From NCBI GenBank assembly GCA_022559985.1, contig JAFJTR010000001.1, positions 372,001 through 436,000 on the forward strand: a stretch of 64,000 bases of DNA. Reading direction: 5' to 3'. The notes beneath the pieces were generated by a model. That model did not search any database and had not been told where the DNA came from. It saw only the letters and a program-made list of their open reading frames with translations. This DNA comes from Parastagonospora avenae f. sp. tritici 18332-5. Taxonomy: Eukaryota; Ascomycota; Dothideomycetes; Pleosporales; Phaeosphaeriaceae. The first letter of the stretch is position 1; every line of letters begins with the position of its first letter. A program made the position numbers and the translations under genes. Positions 44,139 to 55,086 of the stretch are shown here, one piece after another.

Positions 44139-45823
44139 ATGTCGGTCTTCTCGTTAGACACAAGCCAAGGGAATCCTGTCACCCAAGAGACAGTGGACAA
44201 GTTGTGTCTGCAGCTTGGAGTTAAGATCAAAGCGAATGAGAAGGAAGACTACAGACGCTTGCTTGCGGTTTTTCATGATGCTAGCGAGCAGCTGATGGCG
44301 ATGGATGGTAAGTGTTCCATCCATGCGCAAGTAAAATGATCGAACCTGAACTTATGAAAGAATTAGATTACGTTCCAGTCGTGGACGAAAAGCGCTTCCC
44401 GCGGGAGCATGTCCACTTCCCAGGTAGATGCGACAATTCTCATGGCGCATGGGCATGGAAATGCAACATTGTCGACAAGCAAGCTAAAGGCGGCAAGCTA
44501 AGCGGCAAGACATTCGCGCTGAAAGATAATATAGCAGTCAAGGGTGTACCTATGCTTCTCGGAACCGATTTCTTTCAAGGCTTCGTACCAGATTGCGACG
44601 CCTCAGTAGTCACGAGGATATTAGAAGCTGGCGGTCAGATTCTAGGGAAGGCTGTTTGCGAGAACATGTGTCATTCAGCAACTAGTCATTCAGCTGGTAC
44701 TGGGATTGTGGAAAACCCTTTTGCAAAGGGCTATAGCGCCGGTGGAAGCTCCAGCGGATCAGGTGTACTCGTCGCCCTGGGTGAGGTTGACGGAGCAGTT
44801 GGGGCCGATCAGGGTGGCAGTATTCGCGTACCTGCAGCGAACTGCGGTATCGTTGGGTTGAAGCCTACTTTCGGGTTGGTCCCATACACAGCATCTGGTT
44901 CTAACGAGCCGACAAACGATCACCTTGGCCCTATGACGAAAACGGTACTGGACAATGCGATCTTCCTCGAAGCTATCGCCGGCAACGATAACATAGACGA
45001 TCGGTCATTCGCTGCTCCACATCCGTCGAAACTTCCGAAGTATAGCTCGATAGCAAATCTGCCCGCGGAGAAACCACTTGAGGGAAAACGATTCGCTATC
45101 ATCATTGAGTCTCTGTCAACACCGGCTCTTGATTCGCGCGTTGTCAAGACATTCCGAGCCGCGATAGCAAAGTACGTCGAGCTCGGTGCCACGGTCGAAG
45201 AAGTGTCCATACCAATCCACTCGAAAGGAGCCGCGATATGGACAGGCGTATCGAAAGTCGGCGGCTTCCTATCAAAAACCTCCGGTGCATTTGGAAGAAG
45301 AGGTCACCAGATGCTCGCCCTGAACTCCTTGCTCCATCCCATGGGTCAGGAAAACTGGGACGAAGCATACGCCTCGACGAAGAACATATACCTGAACGGC
45401 CTCTATGCTATAGAAAAATTTCCACACCTACTTGCCAAAGCAACGAATCTGTCGCGACAGCTGAGGGACGCTTACGACACCGCGCTGGAGACGTACGACG
45501 TTCTCTTGACTCCTACTCTTCCTTATGTGGCGACTAGTCATGCTGCACCGGACGCGACGCCGCTCGAGCAGATTACGAAGCAGATAGGCCTGACGGCAAA
45601 CACAGCTCCGTTCAATCAGAGTGGTCATCCAGTGCTGGCATTACCGATTGGAATGTTGGAGGTGCTTGAAGGTCCAGGAGTGAAGGAGGGCGTCAAGCTA
45701 CCTGTCAGCATGCAGATCATAGGAAAATGGTGGCACGAATTGTCTGTCTATGAAGCGTCCTTTGCTTGGGAGCGAGCCAATGATTGGCGGAGTATGCAAA
45801 TTAGCTCTCAACTCTCGTCGTAG
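44139..45823 (+). CDS. Amidase-signature hydrolase
   Basis: Two exons, 44139-44307 and 44367-45823; 541 aa. The amidase signature is intact: catalytic Lys109 in ALKDNIAV, the Gly/Ser loop AGGSSSGSG with the cis-Ser at about 184-186, and the nucleophile Ser208 in DQGGSIRVPAANCGIVGLKPT. Such enzymes release ammonia or amines from amides, carbamates or cyclic imide products. No signal peptide. The substrate cannot be read from sequence. Its divergent PuuE-like partner and the nearby NCS1 permease suggest a place in breakdown of ureides, hydantoins or related amides. The Met at 44312 is an internal, out-of-exon start and was not used. Confidence 0.93.
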
Positions 45824-45981
45824 AAAGCATAGCCAGTGTCACCATAGCGAGCCCAATTGTGCTTCGGTATCGTTTATGTCTCTTCATGTCACCTGTTGAG
45901 CTCGATTTATCTGCATGTATACTTGATGGCTAAACATTGTTTATTACAAGAGCTGTGAAGTTTGAGCGGTATCTACCATCT

Positions 45982-47958
45982 TCATGATTTGCATCTAGCA
46001 GCTTCCGCAGCTTCATCCGACCCACGACTGTCCGGCACTGGCTTTTTGGAGCTGCCACTTGACTTTTCTTCGACGTCTTGAGAGCCATTTGTATCATTCA
46101 TGTCGTCATTAGAGGTAACCTGTACTTCTTCAGGCCGTTGTAAACCACGATCTTTGATGAGGAGGCATCCAAGAAGACATAGCGCCATGAAGGGTACATT
46201 CATGATGAACACTGTCCTGCTCGCATGGACGTATGCCTGGAGTATCTCGTCAACTTGAGCTGGCGATGCTTTAAGAGTGTCGAAGTTGTGAATATTGTAC
46301 GATGAATCTGCAAGCGACGCAAAGTCAGCGGGCATCACTCTCTTGAGCGAGTTTTGCAGGGTTGCGGCAGATATCGCGAGACCCACTGCACCACCAAGAC
46401 TGCGTAGGAAGTTGCGGTTGGAGATGATGACAGCTCGCTGAGCTTTGGTGCAATGGGCCTGGAGAGCGACAAGTGTCGGCTGGAAGACGAAGCCGACACC
46501 AATACCCTGGAGCAGAAGAATGACCACAATCGCGCCGATGGGAGTGCGTCGGTCGAAGACGCAGGTCAGGCCAACGCCAATCGTCCAGAGAAAGAATCCA
46601 GTCCAGATTACCTCCCCATAACGTTCCCTGCGAGAGATATACTGTCCAGAAAGGATAGATGCGACCATTTGTGCGCAGGTGATAGGTAACACAAGGGCGG
46701 CTGAGAGAAGTGGTGACATCTGACGCGCCTGCTGGAAGAATAGTGGTAGGTAGTAGAGTTGTGAGTAATATACGATGCCGAAGAATAGGTTCTGAAGGAG
46801 CATGACGCATACCGGCGGAGACTTGAATAGAGATACTTCTTGAAGTTAGCGTTTTTATCGTGCGAGGCGTTACAATAACTTGGGAGCGCTGCCTCAAGCT
46901 CGCCAACTACAATGCTGTATCAGTACTGCGTTGCGTACTGAAACGTCATTGAGTCTCTTCAAGCTCACATCTGAGACAACAGTCGCTCTCTAATAGTGAG
47001 TTAAGCTTCAACAGAGTGTGCACGAATCGCTGCAGCACCTGGTGATGCAGAGACTATTAGCAACTTACAGGGCATCATTGGCAGCAATGCAATTTTGTAC
47101 TCGATGAACAAAAATGCCAGCATACAGCAAACTCCCACGGCAAGCATCGAAATGACTATGGGAGATGCCCATGGAAAATAGCTTCCACCTCCGGATACCG
47201 GAATAAGAATGAGGACAATGGCAGCAGATCCGACCAAGATGCCCCAGTAATCAATCTTTGCTGAGACAGATTTGAAGTCCATTCGCGGAGCATCCTTTGG
47301 TGTGGGCAAGATGAAGTAGCACACAAAGCAGCATATAGCAGCGAGTGGACTGATAAGCCAGAAAAGCCCCCTCCAGGTCGAATGCTGGATGAACGCAGCC
47401 GCAAGGAATGGGCCAACCATGTTACCAAGTCCGACGCATGATCCCAATATGCCCTGGTATTTGCCTCGCTCTTTTAAGGTGATGATGTCGGATACGATCA
47501 TCATGGCTAAGGAGGTGATGCCGCCGTTGGCAACACCTGCCAGGCCCCGAAATACGTAGAGCATGGTAGCGTTCTGAGACAGACCGCACGACAGGTCGCT
47601 AACGGTCAGAAGTGCCAATGCCGACATGAAAACTGATTTTCTTCCTAGCATCAACATTTAGAGGCAATTGCTTGCAAATTGATCTAGCTCTCTTACCAAA
47701 CAAATCAGACATGCGGCCATAGAGAACCTGGAAAAGCGTGTTTGCAACCAGGGCGCTGGTTCCTGCCCAGCTGATCGTGGCTTCGGCATGCAGTTCATGG
47801 CCGATTGTAGGGATCATAACACCAATGCCATTTTGATCGACGAAACAGATGAATAGGGATATGGCCAAGGCACCAAAGACAATCAACAGCTCTTTCTTGG
47901 GGAGGATGTTGGTCTGGTCGAAGACTGCAGCTTCGGCCTTTTTCTGGCGGTCCTTCAT
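45982..47958 (-). CDS. MFS transporter, 14-span DHA2 type
   Basis: Three exons, 47958-47697, 47644-47069 and 46835-45982; 563 aa. The start chosen is MKDRQKKAEAA; an upstream Met 11 codons earlier is possible. Motif A appears as GRMSDLFGRKSVF, rebuilt by the first splice, and motif C-like sequence as LGSCVGLGNMVGPFLAAAF. The number of spans and layout fit the drug:H+ antiporter-2 family, whose members export toxins, siderophores or amino-acid analogues. The second intron is 233 nt, much longer than others here, and contains one end of the inverted-repeat element family (47012-47043). The junction gives LLPMMPLSLFKSPPVC. The C-terminal tail is acidic/Ser-rich. Substrate unknown. Confidence 0.88.
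47012..47043. repeat. Solo end of the inverted-repeat element family, inside an intron
   Basis: The sequence AGAGTGTGCACGAATC... ending CTGCAGCACCTGGTG matches the right end of the copy at 52354-52573 closely. It lies within the 233-nt MFS intron. A convincing matching left end was not found in the intron, so this is probably a deleted insertion. Confidence 0.6.
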
Positions 47959-48851
47959 ACTGAGAGTATCGTGGAAGAGAAGAATGCGCACCCAGCGCGA
48001 TGAGAGAACTGAAAGTCCATACTATCGCATACCGATGATATTAATGCAAAGTTCGTCGCGCAGGGGCCTCTAATAGGTATGTAGGAAGGCGGAGCCGATG
48101 GACCCACATGCACCAGAACAATTCGATGTCGGCTTCAGAATTGCCTACTGCGGGTTGTCAACTTCAACTTAATCATTATCATCGGGGACCCTTTTCCATC
48201 GATTTTGCTGAAGTTCTTGAGAAGGACCGGATCCATGATTTCATCTTGCAAGCACCGAAGCAGTACTTGTTCCGTCTTCATCGCAATGCAAATCTCTTTC
48301 TGCGAGTCCAGAGCAAACATGCAATTGTTTATGATGCCTTGCGATAACAATCATACCGGATTGGTCTGTAGCATTGAGAACAGCAAAGGCTCATGTAACA
48401 CTGCAGGCTCTCACCTGAGGCGGAAAGCGGTGCCTGGAGTTATACAGGAAGCCTTGCCGTCGCAATTGAAGCGTGGCGATACTGTGTATAACTTCAGGGT
48501 ATTAGATACTCTTGTTTACTTTCCGTTGTAGTCATCGCGAATCCAGCCGCGGCTTATCACTGCCGGCTGGTGTCGAAGTTGCAAGTGGGTCTCGGCAGCA
48601 GAAGTGGGCGAACCTCCGAAAGTCCAGCCAACCTTCCCGTCTGCACTCAGTCCACTTGCCGCTGCTGTTGACTTATCTATTTTGCCAACGAGCTCGGCTT
48701 GGAAAGCTTCGCTACGTCCGTATTCCAACCAATGGTACAAGACCTTGGCTTTTGTGGCAACATGCATATATTACCTACCGATCTAGCGCCGCAAATTGAA
48801 CGATGGCGTCCCGGCTGACGTTGAATCAACAGCAAAGGGATCTCAACCGAC
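47959..48851. promoter_or_regulatory. Divergent region between MFS transporter and NCS1 permease
   Basis: 893 bp, no supported gene. HGATAR-type sites occur at 48342-48347 (plus) and at 48554-48559 and 48673-48678 (minus), which would fit nitrogen control of the permease. Confidence 0.45.
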
Positions 48852-50719
48852 ATGCTGCGCTTCCTCGAGCAAGGCCAAGATGCCTTGAGTTCGCCAAAGG
48901 GGTTCAAGGAGTTCCTGCAAATTTCCAATCAGGAAGGGGAGGTGCGATATAACAAGGACTTGCTCCCTAGTCCTCCTGGTAGGCCACACAGAATTATGCA
49001 TTCAAGACTCATACTGATGAGTGACAGTCGATAGGACGTGGAGATGGCCTCACTACTTTTCTTATTACTTGACTCAGACGTTCAGCCCAAGCTCGTACAA
49101 CCTTGGTGCTTCACTTGTCTCCATCGGTCTACTTTGGTGGCACGGTCTGATCGCTGCTGTCATTGGTTCCGCCATTTTGACTGTTCTGGTCGTACTTAAT
49201 AGTCGTGGCGCAATAAAATACTTCATTGGATTCCCGGTATACGTTCGAGCGTCAGGAGGTGTTCGAGGTGCGAGCTTGTACATTTTTGTTCGCGCTATTG
49301 TCGCTATCATCTACTTCGCCACACAAACATACTATGGCGGTCGGATCACTTCAGTCTTCATGCGAGGTATCTTTGGAAATGGATATCACAACATTCCCAA
49401 CCGTCTTCCAGCGAGTGCAGGGATCACGTCAAGAGACTTGTTGAGTTTCTTCCTGTTCTGGATTGTAAGTCGAAATGTTTCAGCCTGCATGTAGCTTGAG
49501 GCCTGACTAACCTTTCAAGGTACAAATGCCGGTCATGTTCATCCATCCAACGGTCCTACGCCATCTTTTTGTCGTCAAAGCTATCGTCTCAACCATATCC
49601 CTGTTGGGTGTACTCGGTTGGGTCGTCTCTGCCAATGGCGGCAGTATCGGCGACTTCAAGTATACGACAAAGCAGACGCAGCTGTCCGGATCAGCTTTAG
49701 TCTGGCCCATGATTCAAGCTAGTAGGCACTTTCACCTACATGCAGGAGTATGGATGCTGACATAAAGTGTAGTCAATTCGGTCATGGGAGCTCTCGCACC
49801 AGTTCTGATCAATCAACCAGACGTCTGTCGTTATGGCCATTCTTACAGTGACGTGACTTGGAGTCAAGGAATCGGCATTCTAATTAGCAAAGTACTCGTC
49901 ATGTTTGTAAGCACTGCCACCACGGCTGCCGCGACTGAAGTACTTGGCAAATCATACTGGAATGTCTGGGATCTTTACAATGCCATCCTCGACCAATACT
50001 GGACGGCTGGAGCACGCGCAGGCATGGTTTTTGCGTCTTTCGGCATGATGCTCGCCGTACTCGTCATCAACGCTGGAAGCAACTCGATGCCAGTCGGCGC
50101 TGATCTTACCGGTATCTTTCCAAAATGGCTTACCATTATCCGTGGCCAGGTGCTCTGCGCCATGTTTGCTCCGCTTCTCGTTCCATGGAAGATAATTGCG
50201 TCTGCAACTTCCTTTCTCACCTTCCTGGGCAGTTACACGGTTTTCTTGATGCCCATCTGCGCTTGCATGATCGTCGACTACTGGATGATTAGGAAGGGCA
50301 ATTTCCACGTCCCTTCATTATACGTCTCAGCTCCAACAAGCCCGTATACCTACTACAAAGGATGGAATCTGCGCATGCTTGCAGCTTGGGTGTCCGGGGT
50401 CGCTTTCACGGTTCACGGCGTTGCTGGATCGCTGGACCCAACATCGGTGTCTGTTGCGAGCAAGAATATGTACAAGCTTGGCTTCATCCTGTCGTTCCTC
50501 ATGGGAGGCTTTGTGTACTATACATTGTGTCTCATCTGGCCTGTGCAGATCCTCCCGACGGGCGCAGAGCGTTCATTTGCTTTTGAAGGAATGGCAGCTA
50601 ACGAAGGGTTCTTCGAGCATGAGAGCATCAGCACGATCACTGGAGTGTCAGAAGAGGGGAGCGCTGATAGAGTTGTCACCCAGTCTTATGTTGTGGATGG
50701 CAAAGAGAGTAAAGTCTAG
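48852..50719 (+). CDS. NCS1-family permease (uracil/allantoin/purine type, Fur-like)
   Basis: Four exons, 48852-48978, 49028-49464, 49520-49721 and 49773-50719; 570 aa. About 12 spans. NCS1 signatures: NKDLLPSPPVDRTWRWPHYF before span 1, SPSSYNLGASLVSIGL, RGAIKYFIGFPVYVRASGG, and later GVMAP-like sequence NSVMGALAPVLINQPDVCRY and INAGSNSMPVGADLTGIFPKW. Fungal NCS1 Fur proteins import uracil, allantoin, uric acid or related rings at the plasma membrane. Start at 48852 fits the usual cytosolic N-terminus; the ATG at 48803 is in another frame. Its neighbours (PuuE-like hydrolase, amidase) suggest a ureide or pyrimidine substrate, which is inference. Confidence 0.93.
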
Positions 50720-50758
50720 GCGACAGATCTGCAAATATGTCATGTTGTTATGATGGCC

Positions 50759-50977
50759 CACCAGGCGTCGGCAAAATTCCTGGCCGCCTTTTCCAACGAG
50801 CAGATGTGAACTGGCAGCCTGAATCTATTAAAAAAATTCTAATATGATTAGGTAGAGTAACTTGGAGCTGCGTATAGATTCAGGCTCCCCTAAGCTTATA
50901 ACAACTATACCTTCTAAAGACTATTAGCTTATGTCGTGTAGGTGCAGAGCAGGCACGAATTTTGCCGCTGCCTGGCG
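50759..50977. mobile_element. MITE-like inverted-repeat element, copy B (219 bp)
   Basis: Left end CACCAGGCGTCGGCAAAATT and right end AATTTTGCCGCTGCCTGGCG are inverted copies. Flanking 4-mers are GGCC and AGCC (one mismatch). The interior has a second, perfect 13-bp inverted repeat, AGCCTGAATCTAT at 50816-50828 and its complement at 50874-50886, which would fold into a hairpin. No coding capacity. Sits just downstream of the NCS1 permease stop. Confidence 0.75.
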
Positions 50978-51232
50978 AGCCTAGGTAGACTTTAACGCTC
51001 AGTGCATGTCATTCGTCTTCGTATTAGCATGCTGATAGTCCGCGCTGATGATGTCCTTTCGAGGCCTCCGTGTCCTTCAATATCCGTCAGCAGGAAGCTG
51101 CTTGCCTCATTTACGCTAGTGTGATATGTACTTCGCTCGATTGAACTGTCGTGACTCACTTCGTCTTTTCCACACCCTTGAGGGTTTTCGATTATCCTGC
51201 CTCCCACGCAAAAGACACATGACTTTTCCAAC

Positions 51233-52279
51233 ATGTCTGTAGCAAATACCGTCCGACTTGGATGGATTGGTCTCGGCTCCATGGGCCTGGCCATGGCAAC
51301 GAATCTGCAAAAGCACCTCACAAATAGCTCACTTCCTTCCATGAGATACTGGAATCGGACAACATCACGTGGAGAGCCCTTGAAGCACATCGGAGGCATT
51401 CCATCTCAATCACCAGAAGACCTCGTAGAGAACTGCGACATAATCTTCATCTCAGTGCGCAACACACAAACTACACAAGAACACACACCATCTAACACCA
51501 CACAGGTCAGCGACGATACCGCCCTCCAATCCCTCATCAACCAAATCTCATCCGTCCCCTCCCTCCCCAACAAAATTATCATCGATACCACAACCGTTCA
51601 CCCATCCACCACCACCTCCATAACCACCCAGCTCTCCTCTCTATCAGCAATCTACCTCGCCGCCCCCGTCTTCGGCTCCACACCCGTCGCCCAAGCCGGC
51701 CAACTCCTCATCGCCATCGCCGGCGCCCCAGACGCCGTCTCAACCGTATCCCCATTCCTCCAAGGCGTCCTCGCGCGCGCCGTCATTCCCGTCGGCCCAA
51801 CCCCATCTCAAGCCCTCCTCCTAAAAACCACCAGCAACTTCATCACCGCAGGCCTGATGTATCTCCTCTCGGAAGCGCACACGCTCGCCTCCGCCTCCGG
51901 CCTATCCGCCGACACACTGCACACGCTTATTTCCGAGAACTTTGGAGCCTATGCGGCGGGCGTGTCGGAGCGGTTGATTTCAGGCGCGTATTGCCCCGCG
52001 GAGGGGGAGGCGCCGCGGTCGGGGCTGGAGTTAGGGATTAAGGATGTGGGGCATGGGGTGAGGGTGGCGAGGGAGAAGGGCGTGGAGTTGAGGGCGGGCG
52101 AGATGTATCTTGATGCGGCTGGGGAGGCGAAGGTTTGGGGGGATGAGAGAGGGCGGATGATGGATAGTAGTTCTGTGTTTGGGGTTGTGAGGGCGAGGGC
52201 GGGGTTGGGGTTTGAGACGGATGTTGTGAAGGAGAGGGATGGGAAGCCAAAGGACGGAGATGTAGCAGTGAAATTCTGA
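51233..52279 (+). CDS. Beta-hydroxyacid dehydrogenase (3-hydroxyisobutyrate dehydrogenase-like / 6PGDH family)
   Basis: Intronless, 348 aa. NAD(P)-binding motif GLGSMG at 13-18 (GWIGLGSMGLAMATNL), the substrate-binding block APVFGSTPVAQAGQLLIAIAG around 144-164, and the catalytic Lys198 with Asn202 in LLLKTTSNFITAG. These define the family that oxidises 3-hydroxyisobutyrate, tartronate semialdehyde or related acids. No mitochondrial presequence is obvious, which argues against the classic valine-pathway enzyme. The coding strand is strongly C-rich to about 51900, then G-rich. The gene is bracketed by two copies of the inverted-repeat element (50759-50977 and 52354-52573). Confidence 0.88.
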   Translation: MSVANTVRLGWIGLGSMGLAMATNLQKHLTNSSLPSMRYWNRTTSRGEPLKHIGGIPSQSPEDLVENCDIIFISVRNTQTTQEHTPSNTTQVSDDTALQSLINQISSVPSLPNKIIIDTTTVHPSTTTSITTQLSSLSAIYLAAPVFGSTPVAQAGQLLIAIAGAPDAVSTVSPFLQGVLARAVIPVGPTPSQALLLKTTSNFITAGLMYLLSEAHTLASASGLSADTLHTLISENFGAYAAGVSERLISGAYCPAEGEAPRSGLELGIKDVGHGVRVAREKGVELRAGEMYLDAAGEAKVWGDERGRMMDSSSVFGVVRARAGLGFETDVVKERDGKPKDGDVAVKF

Positions 52280-52353
52280 TCATCCGAGTGTCAAGTGCGA
52301 ATTCTAGAGCATCTGAGCACTAAGTTCTGGTTGTGAACAAGAAAGGGCGCCCC

Positions 52354-52573
52354 CACCGGGCGGCACAACAATTCGTGCCTGTTCTTACGCGCTACAGCGA
52401 ACAGGATGTCGTAGCCATAGCTCAGGCTGTCTATCTTTAAGGTCTCTTTGGGAATCTATTACAGTCCAATAAACGCTTTGAAGCTATACAGGCTGATGTA
52501 TAGTTTGCTAGATAGTGTTTAGAGAGGTCGTAATTTTCAGCAGAGCGGGCACGAATAGTTGCAGCATCTGGTG
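52354..52573. mobile_element. MITE-like inverted-repeat element, copy C (220 bp)
   Basis: Left end CACCGGGCGGCACAACAATT and, at the right, GCACGAATAGTTGCAGCATC then TGGTG form the inverted ends; the shared inner core is ATTCGTGCC. A perfect 4-bp direct repeat CCCC flanks it (52350-52353 and 52574-52577). No coding capacity. It ends about 30 bp before the threonine synthase stop, so it may provide its 3' UTR. Confidence 0.72.
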
Positions 52574-52606
52574 CCCCTGCCTATCATTCAAATATTATGG
52601 ACTTGT

Positions 52607-54350
52607 CTACAATTTACCCTCCTTCTCAGCAGCCTGTAGCTCTGCTTCGACTTCCGCGATAACAACCTTGCGTACACCTTCCCAGCCCTCGGCGCGCTTG
52701 ACATGGCTGACTCTTCGCGGCAAGTCCTCAAGACCCTTGAACTCAGCTGGCAACACCTTGTCCTGGAAGTACTCCTTCTGCTCTGGTAGCGCCAGCTCGA
52801 CAGCGTTTGCGAACTTGGCCGGATGCGCGGTGGCAAGCGAAATGTGGTGTGTGGAAGGAGGTTTTGAGACCTCCGCCGAGCGAAGTGCTGCTGCGACACC
52901 AATGGCAGAATGTGGGTCCAGTACGTAGCTCTTCGATGCGTCTGCGCTGAAGATGTACTTGATCATGTCGATGGTCTCGTCATCGCTAACACGATATGAA
53001 GCAAAGTCTGCTTGCGCGGCTTTGAGGATCTGCGGGTCAACAGCAAAGCCACCCTTGGACTTGAGATCGCTCAACCACCCTCGGACATGGTCGCCGGCTT
53101 GACTTCGTCGCTGGATGACCGCATCCGAGTTTGTGCTGTATACTTCGTAAGCAAGGAACCAGAGCAGGCGCTCAAAGTTCGACGAGACGAGGATGTCCAT
53201 GGCTGGGCTCAGTGTCTCCTTCACGCCACTCTCATGCGCCTTGGCGCCGTCCTCTGGCAGCCCGCCCTCGGCTTGCTTTCCGTGCACCGCATGCTTCTCA
53301 TATCTTCCAGACTCCCAGAATCGGTGTAGAATGTCGTTTGCGTTCGTCGCAATCACCAACTTCTCCGCTGGGAGACCCATGCGCTTCGCGAAGAAACCTG
53401 CAAGGATGTCGCCGAAGTTGCCAGTCGGCACCACGAAGCGGACGGTGGACGCTGGGAGGAAGGATGGTGACTTGATGAGGTTGAAGTACGAGTAGAAGAA
53501 GTATGTGATCTGGGCGAGGATGCGGGCCCAGTTGATGGAGTTTACGGCGGCGAGGCGGTGCGTCTTGTTGATCTCGGGGTCTGCGAAGAGAGCTTTGACG
53601 AAGTCCTGAAAAGCGTTAGCTGTGAAGGTACAAGAGGAGTCGTGCTATACAAACCTGGCAGTCGTCGAATGTGCCATCCACCGCCAAGTTGTGCACATTG
53701 GCGTCTATGACCGTCGTCATTTGCGCCTCTTGAATCGGGCTGACTTTGCCGTGTGGGAACATGATAAAGACAGACACATCCTTCTTTCCACGCAGACCAT
53801 ATATGGCTGCAGAACCAGTGTCTCCACTTGTTGCGCCAACGACAGTCAAGTGCTCCCTGTTGCGACCACTCTTGCCCTCATTCTTACGGACCAGGAAGTA
53901 CTCGAAGAGGTTGCCCAAGAACTGCAGTGCGACATCTTTGAAAGCAAATGTAGGTCCGTGGAACAGCTCTAGCAGATGTATGTTTTTCTCCTTGTCGATT
54001 GTGACGGTGGGCGCAACTTCTTTCGTGCGGAATGTGGCATAGCTGCGGCGGATGATGTCCTTCAGGTCTGCGGGTGGTATCTCAGATGAAGAGATGTAGA
54101 GAGAGAAGATTTCGTATGCAAGGTCCTCGAAGGACAGGTCTTTCCATGACGACGCCCAGTTGTCGGGCAGTGTGGGAATTTCCTCTGGGATGAAGAGGCC
54201 GCCATCTGAGGCAAGACCCTTCAATACGACTTCCTCAAAGGAGAGCTATGACGCGTTAGACCTGCTGGTTGGTGACAAGTTTCGCATGCTCACATCGTAG
54301 GACCCTCCCCGGGTGCTCAAGTAGCGCTGAGATGTGGTATGTGAAGACAT
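52607..54350 (-). CDS. THR4: Threonine synthase
   Basis: Three exons, 54350-54294, 54245-53655 and 53605-52607; 548 aa. PLP-dependent enzyme turning O-phosphohomoserine into threonine. The PLP lysine is Lys122 in ELFHGPTFAFKDVALQF; the phosphate/PLP-binding loop follows as VVGATSGDTGSAAIYGL. The N-terminus (MSSHTTSQRYLSTRGG) and later blocks (NSINWARILAQITYFFYSYF, VPTGNFGDILAGFFAKRMGLP) match fungal class II threonine synthases. Short GT-AG introns, phases consistent. The enzyme is absent from animals. Length is slightly over the yeast enzyme. Confidence 0.96.
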
Positions 54351-55013
54351 GACGAGCAATTGATTTTCTCACGACTTGCGCAACAACAAAGAAAGAATTA
54401 GCGGCGACCAATTGACCTGTCAGATAAGTGGGAAAGTAATGCGGTCCTCGTGGGGTGTTGATGGTGTATAGCAGCTCCGGGATCGCTGTGACTCAAGAAA
54501 TTTCCAATGCCCTGCGCCCTGCGCCCTCGCCCTGTTAGACGTTTGCAATCGGCACATGGTAGTCTTTAGGGCTGCAACAGGGTAAGTGAATTCAACAGCA
54601 GTCTCCGAGCATTCCGATCGCATACCCTCTTCAAATCTCTGGTCCTGCGACGATACCCCGCGTGCGCAATCCATGCCCCGCCGCCCTGTTTGCTGTTCCT
54701 GTGCTCTGGCGGCATCGGCGCTCTGCCTCGGCTTGCCGTTCTAGTCCGCAGAGCCGCAATGACGAGGCTGGAACGCGATTGTAGGATCCAACATCATCTT
54801 GGTTCCATAACCTCTAATTTTGAGGCGGAAGACATTCGAATACAGGCTCGTGCTTACTCTAGCAATGCTCAATACGGAAAACACAATCATGCCTCGCTAC
54901 TTACTTGCCATCGTACACTATCGATGCCATCCCAACCCGAGCCCAGCATCACACTCAACCCTCAAACCCTGAACAACCAAGACACTCACAGCAGCAAAAA
55001 TAAAACACCTGCT
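54351..55013. other. Intergenic region upstream of THR4, containing tRNA 3' flank
   Basis: 663 bp. Holds the THR4 promoter and, at its far end, the terminator of the tRNA-Ile gene. No other feature seen. Confidence 0.45.
54996..55005 (-). terminator. RNA polymerase III terminator of tRNA-Ile
   Basis: On the minus strand the sequence TTTTATTTTT begins 9 nt after the tRNA 3' end, a standard T-run stop for RNA polymerase III. Confidence 0.75.
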
Positions 55014-55086
55014 GGTCACTACGCGGGTCGAACGCGCGACCTTGGCGTTATTAGCACCACGCTCTAACCAACTGAGCTAAGCGACC
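55014..55086 (-). tRNA. tRNA-Ile (anticodon AAU), no intron
   Basis: 73 nt on the minus strand. All arms pair: acceptor GGTCGCT with AGTGACC; D arm GCTC-AGTTGGTTA-GAGC; anticodon arm TGGTG-CTAATAA-CGCCA, giving anticodon AAT (read as IAU after editing); T arm GCGCG-TTCGACC-CGCGT. The A-box and B-box promoter regions are in place. A T-run follows on the minus strand. Confidence 0.97.
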
